In this document: positions 1-7,850 of the stretch, one piece after another
Layout of the letters: each line of letters begins with the position of its first letter
Position numbering within the stretch: position 1 is the stretch's first letter
DNA from: Gammaproteobacteria bacterium
Lineage (GTDB): Bacteria > Pseudomonadota > Gammaproteobacteria > GCA-001735895
Direction: 5' to 3'
Assembly: GCA_026989015.1 (NCBI GenBank)
Contig: JALSKD010000182.1
Span: 1 to 41,504 of the forward strand
Length of the DNA stretch: 41,504 nucleotides
Position numbers and translations under genes: made by a program
Notes under the pieces: model-generated
Told to the model about the DNA's origin: nothing
Databases searched by the model: none
Seen by the model: only the letters and a program-made list of their open reading frames with translations

Positions 1-1436
1 CCCAGCGCATTGAGTGCGGCGGCGTCATCGGGGTTGGCCTCGAGGATGCGGCGCATGTCGGACTCGAGCATCTCCAGGTCGTTGATACGGGCGGCGGTCA
101 GTCCCCGCGCGTACAGCAGGTCTCTGTTGTTGGGAGCGATCTTGAGCCCCTTGTTGTAGGCGCGAATGGCGTCGCGGTAGCGGCCGGCCTGATTGTAGAT
201 TTCGCCTTCGGCGAGATAGATACGGACCAGGGAACCGTCGGACTGGCTGCCGGCGGCCATGTTTTCGAGGGCGGCGATGGCCTCGTCCAGCTTGCCGTCG
301 CGGGCCATCAGAAAGGCGCTGCGCAGTCGGGCGTCGAAGCGGTATTCGCCGTTGCGTACCTGCCGGTAATACTCGATGGCCTTGCCGTGCTTGCCCTGGC
401 TTTCCTCGATGCGGCCGAGGTAATAGAGGGCCTCGCCACGGCGCTTGCCAAGTTTCAGCAGCTGGTTGAGGTAGCGTCGCGCATCGTCGAATCGCTGGGC
501 TTCCAGCGCCAGCAGGCCGAGGGTGTAGAGCAGATCGGCGTCCTGCGGCGAGCGCTGGAGCAGTTTTTCGAATTCGATGCGCGCCTTGTCGTACTGCTTC
601 ATGTCCACCAGCAGGCGTGCATAGGCCAGCCGCAGCTGTTGATCGCCCGGCTTGCCGAGCACGGCCTTGCGCAGGCTTTGCAGCGCTTCCTGGCGGCGGT
701 TGAGCTTGATCAGCAGTTTGGCGCGCAATGCATGGACATCGGGCAGGTCGCGGATTCGGAGGGCCCGGTCAACGGCTTCCAGAGCCTGGTCGTTTTTGCC
801 CGACTGGGCGGCAAGCACGGCATACAGGTATTGGGCCTGGGCATGGCCGCTGAAGCGGTCGCGAATGCGGCGGGCGACTTCCAGCACGGTGTCGCGATTC
901 TGCTCGCGGAGCAGTATGCCGAGCAGTGCGCGGAATTCCTCGTCGCCGAGGCTGGGTTGTGCCTCGAGCACCTGGATCAGGTAATTGGCGGCCTGTTCGG
1001 GCCGGTTCTGGCGGATGTAGATGACGGCGCCGATCTGGCGGGCTTCCAGCTTGTCCGGCTGCAGCTGGATCCAGCGCTCGGCGGCCTTGCGGGCGGCCTC
1101 CAGATCCTGGGCGTAGATGGCAACACGCACCGCGCGCTCGGCAATTCGCGGATCGTCCAGTTCGTTGGCCAGTTGCAGGTAGTTGCTGACCGCGATGTCG
1201 GCACGGCCACGGCTGATGGCGGTTTCGGCCAGCAACATCTTGTATACCGCATCCTTCTCGGGCGCCGGCTGGGCATCGTCGAGCGGGCGGATTTGTGCAC
1301 GCTCGGCCTCCAGCATCGGCTCGCCGGGGGCGCTGTCGATACCGGGCAGGCTGGCGCAGCCGCCCAGCCACAAGGCCAGCATGGGGAGCAGGAGGAGGTG
1401 AAAGAGGGTCCCTGAATACGTGAACGGATGCAGCAT
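1..1436 (-). CDS. TPR-repeat outer-membrane lipoprotein (3' end outside window)
   Basis: An uninterrupted minus-strand frame starts at ATG 1434-1436 and runs off the left edge, giving at least 478 residues. The N-terminus is a lipoprotein signal: a hydrophobic stretch (LLLLPMLALWL) ending in the lipobox LGGC-AS. The rest is helical tetratricopeptide repeats, with recurrent patterns such as A..YL...L, LLYTLGLLALEAQRFDDA and YNQAGRYRDAIRAYNKGL. TPR lipoproteins of this kind are protein-protein scaffolds in the periplasm or outer membrane. The gene is divergent from hemA; in Pseudomonas and relatives the same TPR gene precedes lolB and ispE, so those genes may follow beyond the edge. No ligand can be assigned from sequence. 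Confidence 0.88.
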   Translation of the reverse strand, partial: MLHPFTYSGTLFHLLLLPMLALWLGGCASLPGIDSAPGEPMLEAERAQIRPLDDAQPAPEKDAVYKMLLAETAISRGRADIAVSNYLQLANELDDPRIAERAVRVAIYAQDLEAARKAAERWIQLQPDKLEARQIGAVIYIRQNRPEQAANYLIQVLEAQPSLGDEEFRALLGILLREQNRDTVLEVARRIRDRFSGHAQAQYLYAVLAAQSGKNDQALEAVDRALRIRDLPDVHALRAKLLIKLNRRQEALQSLRKAVLGKPGDQQLRLAYARLLVDMKQYDKARIEFEKLLQRSPQDADLLYTLGLLALEAQRFDDARRYLNQLLKLGKRRGEALYYLGRIEESQGKHGKAIEYYRQVRNGEYRFDARLRSAFLMARDGKLDEAIAALENMAAGSQSDGSLVRIYLAEGEIYNQAGRYRDAIRAYNKGLKIAPNNRDLLYARGLTAARINDLEMLESDMRRILEANPDDAAALNAL

Positions 1437-1484
1437 GATTTTCCCGGTGGAGTAAACGGCGTGTCCCGTCGTGTGCAGCTGATG

Positions 1485-1513
1485 AGTGTAGCACCCGCCC
1501 GCACGGTCGAGAA
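1485..1513 (-). promoter_or_regulatory. Candidate promoter of the TPR lipoprotein gene
   Basis: Read on the minus strand, the extended -10 TG-C-TACACT lies at 1485-1493. A poor -35 (TTCTCG, 1508-1513) lies 17 bp upstream. The extended TG could compensate for the weak -35. The inferred start of transcription is about 40 nt before the ATG at 1436. This is a sequence match only. Confidence 0.35.
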
Positions 1514-1553
1514 GATGCGGTGCTTAGGATCGGGAAGAACGGCCAAGGTTCCC

Positions 1554-1582
1554 TTGCTATTGGCGGGTCAATGCCGGAAAAT
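1554..1582 (+). promoter_or_regulatory. Weak candidate promoter of hemA
   Basis: TTGCTA (1554-1559), a 17-bp spacer and GAAAAT (1577-1582) each match the sigma70 hexamers at 4 of 6 positions. Transcription from here would begin near 1590. That is compatible with a HemA start at 1613 but not with the upstream in-frame ATG at 1571. The match is weak. Confidence 0.3.
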
Positions 1583-1612
1583 TCCCCGTTTGTTTCCGCC
1601 GTCTCCGCGTCC

Positions 1613-2863
1613 ATGCCCCTACTTGCCCTGGGAATCAACCACCAGACCGCTCCGGTCGAGATCCGCGAGAAGGTGACCTTCACGCCGCCCCAGGTGGACG
1701 AGGCCCTGCGCCAGGCGCGGTCGCTGCCAGGAGTCGATGAGGCGGTGATCGTGTCCACCTGCAACCGTACCGAGCTGTATTGCTCGGTCAGCGAGGATTA
1801 CCCGGACAGCCTGCCGGCCTGGCTGGCCGATTTCCATGGACTGACCGATGCGGATCTGACACCTTATCTATATCAGCACCGTGACCAGGAGGCGGTGCAG
1901 CATCTGTTCCGTGTCGCCAGTGGGCTGGACTCGATGGTGCTCGGCGAGCCACAGATTCTCGGCCAGCTGAAGTCGGCCTTCGACACGGCCTGCTCCGGAG
2001 AGAGCGTCAAGACCGTGCTCGGACGCCTGTTCCAGCACGGCTTCACGGTGGCGAAGAAGGTGCGGACGGATACCGAGATCGGCTCCAATCCGGTATCGGT
2101 GGCCTTCGCCGCGGTGTCCCTTTCGAAGCAGATCTTCGGCGACCTGCAACCCCTGCACGCCTTGATGATCGGCGCAGGCGAGACCATCGAGCTGGCGGCG
2201 CGGCATCTGAAGAGCCAGCAGATCGGCGGCATTACCATTGCCAACCGCACGGTGGAGCGGGCCGAGGCGCTGGCCGCCGAGCTGGGCGGAGAGGCGATCT
2301 CCATCGGTCAGATTCCCGAACATCTGCCCCGCGCCGACATCGTGATCTCTTCCACCGCCAGCCAGTTGCCCATACTCGGCAAGGGCGCCACCGAGACCGC
2401 GCTCAAGCAGCGCCGACATCGCCCCATCTTCATGGTCGATCTGGCGGTGCCGCGGGATATCGAACCCCAGGTCAGCGAGCTGGACGATGTCTATCTCTAC
2501 ACGGTGGACGACCTGAAGGAGGTCATCGACGAGAACCGCCGATCCCGTGAACAGGCGGCGCGGGAGGCGATGGAGATCATCGAGGTCGAGGTGCGCCAGT
2601 TCGAGCACTGGCTGCGTACCCACCAGTCGGCGGACCGCATCCGTGACCTGCGCCAGAGTGCCGAAGCCTTGAAACAAGAGTGCCTGGACCGCGCACTGGC
2701 ACGGCTGAACAAAGGCGAAGATCCGCGTCAGGTGCTGGAATCGCTGGCCGGCAATCTCGGCAACAAGTTCCTGCACGGCCCGACCCTGCGCATGCGGCAG
2801 GCGATCAAGGAAGACGACAACGCCACCGCCGAGCTGCTCCTCGAACTGTTCCGCGGCAAATGA
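1613..2863 (+). CDS. hemA: Glutamyl-tRNA reductase
   Basis: HemA reduces glutamyl-tRNA(Glu) with NADPH to glutamate-1-semialdehyde, the first committed step of C5-pathway tetrapyrrole synthesis in the cytosol. The product is 416 residues, the usual family length. It begins with the typical [19 protein letters not shown] block and carries the nucleophile Cys50 in STCNRTE. A central [12 protein letters not shown] and Rossmann [13 protein letters not shown] precede the C-terminal helical dimerisation region. The frame is open to 1520, with in-frame ATGs at 1520 and 1571. I chose 1613 because it matches the family N-terminus exactly. No strong Shine-Dalgarno precedes it. The stop overlaps the prfA start (ATGA), implying translational coupling. 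The gene is divergent from the TPR lipoprotein gene. Confidence 0.97.
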   Translation: MPLLALGINHQTAPVEIREKVTFTPPQVDEALRQARSLPGVDEAVIVSTCNRTELYCSVSEDYPDSLPAWLADFHGLTDADLTPYLYQHRDQEAVQHLFRVASGLDSMVLGEPQILGQLKSAFDTACSGESVKTVLGRLFQHGFTVAKKVRTDTEIGSNPVSVAFAAVSLSKQIFGDLQPLHALMIGAGETIELAARHLKSQQIGGITIANRTVERAEALAAELGGEAISIGQIPEHLPRADIVISSTASQLPILGKGATETALKQRRHRPIFMVDLAVPRDIEPQVSELDDVYLYTVDDLKEVIDENRRSREQAAREAMEIIEVEVRQFEHWLRTHQSADRIRDLRQSAEALKQECLDRALARLNKGEDPRQVLESLAGNLGNKFLHGPTLRMRQAIKEDDNATAELLLELFRGK

Positions 2864-3945
2864 AACCCTCGATACAGAACAAGCTGGAGGCCCTGAGTGC
2901 GCGCCACGAGGAGATCGCCGGCTTGCTTGCCGAGCCCGAGGTCATCAGCGATCAGAACCGTTTTCGCCAACTGTCGATGGAATACGCCCAGCTGGAGGAT
3001 GTGGTGCGCGCCTACGATGCCTATCGAGAGGCGGAGGCGGATCTGGAATCGGCGCGCGAGATGCTGGCCGAGGACGATGCCGAGATGCGCGCCCTGGCAG
3101 AGGATGAAATCGCCGATGCCGGACAGCGCATGGAGGCCCTGGAGCGCGAATTGCAAAAGCTGTTGTTGCCCCGCGATCCCAACGACAACAGCAATGTGTT
3201 TCTGGAAATACGCGCCGGTACCGGCGGTGACGAGGCGGCGATCTTCGCCGGTGACCTGTTCCGCATGTATTCCCGCTATGCGGAGCGCAAGGGCTGGCGC
3301 ATCGAGGTGATGAGCGCCAGCGAGGGCGAGCATGGCGGCTACAAGGAGATCATCGCCCGCGTCATCGGCCAGGGCGTCTATTCCCAGCTCAAGTTCGAGT
3401 CCGGTGCCCACCGCGTGCAGCGGGTGCCGGAAACCGAGTCCCAGGGTCGCGTCCACACCTCGGCGGCGACGGTGGCGATCATTCCCGAGGCCGACGAGGT
3501 CGAGCGCATCGAGATCAACCCGGCGGAGCTGCGCATCGATACCTTTCGCGCCTCCGGGGCGGGCGGCCAGCATGTCAACAAGACCGATTCGGCGATCCGC
3601 ATTACCCACCTGCCCACGGGTCTGGTGGTGGAATGCCAGGACGAACGCTCGCAGCACAAGAACAAGGCCCGGGCGCTGTCCCTGCTGCAGGCGCGGCTCT
3701 ACGATGCCGAGAAGCAGAAACAGCAGCAGGAGCAGGCTGCCGAGCGCAAATCCCTGGTGGGCAGCGGCGACCGCTCCGAACGCATCCGCACCTACAATTT
3801 CCCGCAGGGACGGATCACCGATCACCGCATCAACCTGACACTCTACAAGCTCGACGATGTCATGCAGGGCGACCTCGATCCGGTGATCGAGCCGCTGATC
3901 CAGGAATACCAGGCCGAGCAGCTCGCCAGCCTGTCACAAGACTGA
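2860..3945 (+). CDS. prfA: Peptide chain release factor 1
   Basis: RF1 recognises UAA and UAG stop codons in the ribosomal A site and triggers peptide release. The 361-residue product has the N-terminal coiled helical domain, the codon-recognition PxT motif (PET in [14 protein letters not shown]) and the catalytic GGQ loop ([13 protein letters not shown]). It closes with the usual [19 protein letters not shown] region. The start is the ATG overlapping the hemA stop by 4 bp; an upstream extension of the frame into hemA (from 2680) is not credible. The GGQ glutamine is the substrate of PrmC, encoded directly downstream. hemA-prfA-prmC order is conserved across gammaproteobacteria. Confidence 0.97.
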   Translation: MKPSIQNKLEALSARHEEIAGLLAEPEVISDQNRFRQLSMEYAQLEDVVRAYDAYREAEADLESAREMLAEDDAEMRALAEDEIADAGQRMEALERELQKLLLPRDPNDNSNVFLEIRAGTGGDEAAIFAGDLFRMYSRYAERKGWRIEVMSASEGEHGGYKEIIARVIGQGVYSQLKFESGAHRVQRVPETESQGRVHTSAATVAIIPEADEVERIEINPAELRIDTFRASGAGGQHVNKTDSAIRITHLPTGLVVECQDERSQHKNKARALSLLQARLYDAEKQKQQQEQAAERKSLVGSGDRSERIRTYNFPQGRITDHRINLTLYKLDDVMQGDLDPVIEPLIQEYQAEQLASLSQD

Positions 3946-3951
3946 GCCGGC

Positions 3952-4845
3952 GTGACTGCCGAAGCGCGCAGTATCCGTCACTGGCTCGAACAGGCCACCC
4001 GGCGGCTGGACGCGCACAGCGAATCCCCCCGTCTCGATGCCGAACTGTTGCTGGCCCACTGCCTGCAACGCGACCGCAGCTGGCTGATGGCCTGGCCGGA
4101 GCACCCGCTCGAGCCCGAGATGGTGGACTGTTTCCAGGCCTTGCTGCGGCAACGCCTGGAAGGTCAGCCGGTGGCCTACCTGCTGGGAGAACGCGAGTTC
4201 TGGTCGCTGTCGCTGGCGGTCACGCCGGCAACCCTGGTGCCGCGCCCGGAAACCGAGCTGCTGGTGGAAACCGCCCTTGAGTGGCTTGCCGACCGGCCGG
4301 CGCCACGCCTCCTCGAACTGGGCACCGGCAGCGGTGCCATCGCGCTGGCACTGAAAAAGGAACGGGCGGATGCCGACATCACCGCCACCGACATCAGCCC
4401 CCGGGCGCTGGCCGTTGCCGCCGGCAATGCCCGCCGTCACCGCCTCGACATCCGCTTTCTGGTCTCCGACTGGTATGCCGCCATCGACGGCGGCGCGGTC
4501 TTCGATCTGATCCTGTCCAATCCGCCCTATATCGCCGCCGGAGACCCCTTTCTGCAACGCGGAGACCTGCCGGCCGAGCCGCAACAGGCCCTGTGCAGCG
4601 GCCCCGAAGGGCTGGAGGCCCTGCGCCGCATCATTGCCGGTGCCCCCGGCAGGCTGAAGTCTGGCGGCGGGTTGATGCTGGAGCACGGTTATCGGCAGGG
4701 CGATGCGGTCCGTGGGCTGCTGCAAGCCGAGGGTTTTGAGCGGGTGCACAGCCTTGAAGACTTCAGTGGCCTGCCCCGGGTCAGTCTCGGAACAAAACCC
4801 GGCCCGGTGCAGGGCGAAGTTGAAATTCACCGCCCACCGTCGTAG
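3952..4845 (+). CDS. prmC: Release factor glutamine methyltransferase
   Basis: PrmC (HemK) uses S-adenosylmethionine to N5-methylate the GGQ glutamine of RF1 and RF2, which raises termination efficiency. The 297-residue product has the N-terminal helical substrate-binding domain and the linker VPRPETELLVE. The SAM-binding motif LELGTGSGAIALAL and the catalytic NPPY (LILSNPPYIAAGD) follow. The start is a GTG 6 bp after the prfA stop; no in-frame ATG fits the family length. The close spacing to prfA suggests one transcript with its own substrate. The length agrees with typical PrmC (about 275-295). Confidence 0.95.
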   Translation: MTAEARSIRHWLEQATRRLDAHSESPRLDAELLLAHCLQRDRSWLMAWPEHPLEPEMVDCFQALLRQRLEGQPVAYLLGEREFWSLSLAVTPATLVPRPETELLVETALEWLADRPAPRLLELGTGSGAIALALKKERADADITATDISPRALAVAAGNARRHRLDIRFLVSDWYAAIDGGAVFDLILSNPPYIAAGDPFLQRGDLPAEPQQALCSGPEGLEALRRIIAGAPGRLKSGGGLMLEHGYRQGDAVRGLLQAEGFERVHSLEDFSGLPRVSLGTKPGPVQGEVEIHRPPS

Positions 4846-4854
4846 TCTGGGACG

Positions 4855-5238
4855 ATGGAGGAGACCTGCATAAGAACACGAAGGGTCTGCCTGGCGCGCA
4901 ACGAGGATCGACAACAGGCCGCCCGTGCCTGTGCCAGTCTCAACGGCATTCAGGGGGTGATCTCGGCTCGTCCGCTCAACGACCGCCAGCTGATGCTCAG
5001 CTATTCGCTGGAATACCTCAGTTTCGAACTGATCGAAGCGCTGCTGCGCGAACTCGGCTTCTATCTCGACAACTCCCTGCCCGCCATCATCCGACGCACC
5101 GTTTATCAATACCTCGAGGACAATGCCCGTGAGCGCCTGCGCCTGCAACGCGAGGAGCAGCGGCTGGCCTGCTCGGTGGATCCCGATCGTCATTCGGCCA
5201 GCGAGCAGCCCGAGAAGTACTGGAGCGACTACCACTGA
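4855..5238 (+). CDS. Conserved hypothetical small protein, possible ferredoxin-like fold
   Basis: A 127-residue cytoplasmic protein with no signal peptide or membrane segment. I do not recognise a named family. Residues 20-75 follow a pattern of helix (AARACASLNGIQGV), strand (ISARPL), strand (LMLSYSLEYLSFE) and helix (LIEALLRELGFYL). This resembles the beta-alpha-beta-beta-alpha-beta layout of heavy-metal-associated (HMA) domains but lacks their CxxC metal motif. A charged helical C-terminus rich in Arg and Glu follows. The gene begins 9 bp after prmC and probably shares its transcript. The fold resemblance is an inference by eye, and no function can be given. Confidence 0.75.
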   Translation: MEETCIRTRRVCLARNEDRQQAARACASLNGIQGVISARPLNDRQLMLSYSLEYLSFELIEALLRELGFYLDNSLPAIIRRTVYQYLEDNARERLRLQREEQRLACSVDPDRHSASEQPEKYWSDYH

Positions 5239-5647
5239 GTGGCGTTTCCGGCTGTTGCTGGTGCTGTTGCCGCTGCTTGCATCCTGTTCCAGGGTGCTGG
5301 TCAGCGTGCCTGATCAGCCGCAGCGGCTTGTACTGGCACGGGATGCGGTGATACAGCCCTGCCGCGTGAGTGACACCACGCTGAGCACATGGTTCACCGC
5401 CAATACGGCCCTGTGCCTGAGATTCGGGCCGTGGCCGACCGGTGGGGCGGTGTGGCTGCGCCTGCCTGCGGGAAGCCGGTTGCGGGTAGTGGAACGGCGC
5501 GATCTGCGGCTGATCGATGGCGAGGATGTGCTGTACCGACTGCAGCTGCCGAAGGGATATCCACGGCCGCAGCGGCCCGTCTATGTCAACGAGAATCTGA
5601 TGAAGCTGAACCGGGTGCTGCAACAGAAGCCGGCTCCATCCGGGTAA
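5123..5647 (+). CDS. Small putative lipoprotein, start uncertain
   Basis: The frame encodes a hydrophobic segment (RFRLLLVLLPLLASC) ending in a lipobox-like LASC-S, then about 125 residues that look secreted and mostly beta. This suggests a lipoprotein. The start is unclear: the only ATG (5123) lies 115 nt inside the preceding gene, and a GTG sits at 5129. Between there and the hydrophobic stretch there is no ATG or GTG, so the true start may be non-canonical or the long N-terminus may be real. The last 62 nt overlap the end of the convergent GumN-like gene. No family was recognised, and the call rests on the signal-like segment and gene spacing. Confidence 0.5.
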   Translation: MPVSACACNARSSGWPARWIPIVIRPASSPRSTGATTTEWRFRLLLVLLPLLASCSRVLVSVPDQPQRLVLARDAVIQPCRVSDTTLSTWFTANTALCLRFGPWPTGGAVWLRLPAGSRLRVVERRDLRLIDGEDVLYRLQLPKGYPRPQRPVYVNENLMKLNRVLQQKPAPSG

Positions 5648-6500
5648 TCGTCCAGCCCCGCTGTTTGAGGGCAGCGATCAGCCCGTCCGGACCCGCCAGG
5701 TGGGCGCTGCCCACGATGATCAACTCCAGTGGCGCGTCGCGCAGCAGGTCCTCGATCTGTGGCAGCCAGAGGCGATTGCGTTCGACGATCAGGCTGCGGT
5801 AGAGCCCCGGCGCCTGCTGGCGCATTGGCTTCAGCATCAACTGCTCCAGGGCTGTCAGATCGCCTTCCCGCCAGGCCGTCACCATGCGTTGGTATTCGCG
5901 TTCCAGACTGTTCAGTTCGTCCAGGGTCTGCCGGATCAGCGCGTCTTCCTCGCCTTCCCCCATCCGCGCGATGAATTCGATCTGCTGTTGTGGCGTCTCC
6001 AGCCAGCCGATTGGCTTGCCGTCTCGGCGGGCGCGCTGGAACAGGGTCTCGTCCACGCCCGGAGCGTCGACGCCCAGCCGTTGTAGTTCCATCAGGCTCA
6101 GGCTCAGCGCCAGCAGCGCCGGGCGGAAGCCCTCGAAAGCGGCCATGCTGCCACCCATCTGGCGCAGCCGCTGTCGGACACGCTCCAGGGTGTCGGCGGA
6201 CAGCCGGTCGGCAAGGTGCCTGCCCTCGGGCAGGCGCAGTGCCCGCTGCATGGCCGAGGCAAATTCTGCTGTGCGGGTGGCAGCGATGTCGGTTTCGAAG
6301 ATCAGCCGGTCGGCGGCGCGGTAGGCTCGGTCGAAGGCCTCGGGCAGTGGGTAATCCTCCTCCCGCAACAGATGAATGCTGCCAGTCAGGAACAGCCTGT
6401 GACCCTCTCCTTCCACCTGCCACAGCGGTTGGGCATCGGCCGCCGGCCATGCCAGGGCCAGCAGCAGAAACAGCAGTCCGCATGTGACGCCCTGTTTCAT
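5586..6500 (-). CDS. TraB/GumN family protein, secreted
   Basis: A 304-residue protein with a Sec signal peptide (MKQGVTCGLLFLLLALAWPAADA, cleavage after ADA). Two paired GxxH-type motifs typical of the TraB/GumN family are present: GSIHLL near the mature N-terminus and VGSAHLAGPDGL near the C-terminus. The family is distantly related to a putative metal-dependent protease fold; most bacterial members have no proven substrate. I chose ATG 6500 because a signal peptide follows it; the in-frame ATG at 6560 lies inside the upstream gene. The start overlaps the stop of the ATP-grasp gene by 4 bp (ATGA), so the two are probably translated together. Its 3' end overlaps a convergent gene by 62 bp. 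Confidence 0.85.
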   Translation of the reverse strand: MKQGVTCGLLFLLLALAWPAADAQPLWQVEGEGHRLFLTGSIHLLREEDYPLPEAFDRAYRAADRLIFETDIAATRTAEFASAMQRALRLPEGRHLADRLSADTLERVRQRLRQMGGSMAAFEGFRPALLALSLSLMELQRLGVDAPGVDETLFQRARRDGKPIGWLETPQQQIEFIARMGEGEEDALIRQTLDELNSLEREYQRMVTAWREGDLTALEQLMLKPMRQQAPGLYRSLIVERNRLWLPQIEDLLRDAPLELIIVGSAHLAGPDGLIAALKQRGWTITRMEPASVAAPGSASSDSR

Positions 6501-7675
6501 CGCCGCAGGTCCGCGATGTATTGCTTCAGCTCGGCCCAGGCCGGCATCGGGTCGCTCCATCGGTTGACCTCATGGCGCGTGGAAAAGGGGTGGGGTGTGA
6601 AAAAGGCGAGCAGCCGCCGCAGCTTGTCGCCGATTCCGTAGCGGCGGTCACGCAACACCAGGTAGAGGCTGTCCAGGTCACCGAGCAGCCAGCGCAGCCG
6701 CCGCCCGGTGCGGTAGCCGCTCATCTCGGGCAGGGGTTCTCCGCGGGTCGCTCGGTACAGCAGTTGCGGAAAATCCACGCCGGCGTCGATGGCCAGCTGC
6801 AGCGAGCCCCAGAAGCGGGTGTTTACCTCCATCAGCCAGGCCTTGCCCGATTCATCGATGCGAAATTCCACCATCGCCACCCCGTGCCAGCCGGCATCAT
6901 CCAGCAGTTCACGGGCGGCCTGTTGCATCCGGGGATCCGGTACAACGCTCTCGCTGAGCACGCTGACGCCCCCCTGGGGCGGTTTCTCGCGCAAGCGCCG
7001 GTGAGCGAAAAAGCAGACCGCCTGCCCGCGGTTGTAGAGCGCGAACACCCCTCCGCCATGGCCGGGGATGAAGCGCTGAAGCATGAATTCATGATCCTGC
7101 AGCCAGGGGCTGGTGGCGAGGCAGGCTTCCAGTTCCGCGCGGTCGCGCGCGATCTGCACCGAGGTGGTCAGCCAGCGATCGCCGAGCCACAGGTGCGAAC
7201 GGCAAGGCTTGATCACCACCGGATAGTCACCGATGGAGGCGGTATCGACCTCAGCTGCCCGCGCGAAAAGCTGCGATTCCGGCACCGCGATCCCCAGGCG
7301 GCCTGCCCGCTCCACCAGGCGGCCCTTGTCGCCCAGCGACAACAGCCGTTCGGCATCGGCGAAGGGCAGGGACAGGGCGGCCTCAGGATGCCGCTGGTTG
7401 TGCATCAGGATCAGCTGGCTGGTGAATTCGGTCATCGGAAACAGCAGATCGATGCCCTCCCGCTGCTGGCAGTCGGCCAACCAGTCGATGAACGCATCCG
7501 GCGCCTCACGAACCGAGGGATGCTGCGCGTAAGCGCGGCAAAAGCGCGAATGGCCGGCCAGTGCCCACGGCAGACTGTCGGCCGCCAGCAGCTCCAGCCC
7601 GTCCATGCGCCCCAGAGAGCGCATGCAGGCCAGCGCGCTGCGCTGGTTGGCATCGAGGATGAGGATACGCGGCAT
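6497..7675 (-). CDS. ATP-grasp family carboligase-like enzyme
   Basis: A 392-residue cytoplasmic protein with an ATP-grasp architecture. It has an N-terminal Rossmann-like domain (RILILDANQRSALACMRSLG) and an ATP-binding region with YPVVIKPCRSHLW. The catalytic stretch (GVAMVEFRIDESGKAWLMEVNTRFWGSLQLA) carries the metal-binding Glu and Asn of the ExNxR type. ATP-grasp enzymes join a carboxylate to an amine, thiol or other nucleophile through an acyl-phosphate; the substrate here cannot be read from sequence. The gene is divergent from mnmG and overlaps the GumN-like gene by 4 bp. That coupling suggests it modifies something handled in the envelope, but this is inference. Confidence 0.85.
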   Translation of the reverse strand: MPRILILDANQRSALACMRSLGRMDGLELLAADSLPWALAGHSRFCRAYAQHPSVREAPDAFIDWLADCQQREGIDLLFPMTEFTSQLILMHNQRHPEAALSLPFADAERLLSLGDKGRLVERAGRLGIAVPESQLFARAAEVDTASIGDYPVVIKPCRSHLWLGDRWLTTSVQIARDRAELEACLATSPWLQDHEFMLQRFIPGHGGGVFALYNRGQAVCFFAHRRLREKPPQGGVSVLSESVVPDPRMQQAARELLDDAGWHGVAMVEFRIDESGKAWLMEVNTRFWGSLQLAIDAGVDFPQLLYRATRGEPLPEMSGYRTGRRLRWLLGDLDSLYLVLRDRRYGIGDKLRRLLAFFTPHPFSTRHEVNRWSDPMPAWAELKQYIADLRR

Positions 7676-7792
7676 GATTCCCTGCGCTGTTTAGCAAACC
7701 GGGCGAATATGACGCAAAAGAGGCTCCGTGTCTCGCGCCACGGGCGTATAGCGCCGATTGTTTCACAAAGGGCTATCCTTTCGGGCGATCTA

Positions 7793-7822
7793 TTGATTCT
7801 GCCGCCAGTAACCGAGTAAAAT
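7793..7822 (+). promoter_or_regulatory. Candidate sigma70-type promoter of mnmG
   Basis: TTGATT (7793-7798), an 18-bp spacer and TAAAAT (7817-7822) match the sigma70 hexamers at 4 and 5 of 6 positions. The predicted start lies about 20 nt before the mnmG ATG at 7851. The -10 is enclosed by an inverted repeat listed separately. Confidence 0.5.
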
Positions 7823-7833
7823 GCCCGGTTACT
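7807..7833. repeat. 8-bp perfect inverted repeat over the mnmG promoter
   Basis: AGTAACCG (7807-7814) and CGGTTACT (7826-7833) are perfect inverted copies separated by 11 nt. They flank the candidate -10 hexamer. The element could be an operator for a dimeric regulator; if transcription starts further upstream it could be a leader hairpin. The repeat is seen directly; its function is inference. Confidence 0.7.
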
Positions 7834-7850
7834 TTTCATCGAGCAGAATC

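Noticed and set aside
387-1415. 342-residue plus-strand frame opposite the TPR lipoprotein gene
   Set aside because: It is antisense to a clear TPR frame with a lipobox; the translation is a repetitive shadow without any recognised domain.
7759-7766. Half of a parS site (TGTTTCAC) before mnmG
   Set aside because: The second half (GTGAAACA) is not present; AAAGGGCT follows. Lone GTGAAAC at 22431-22437 is also only half a site.
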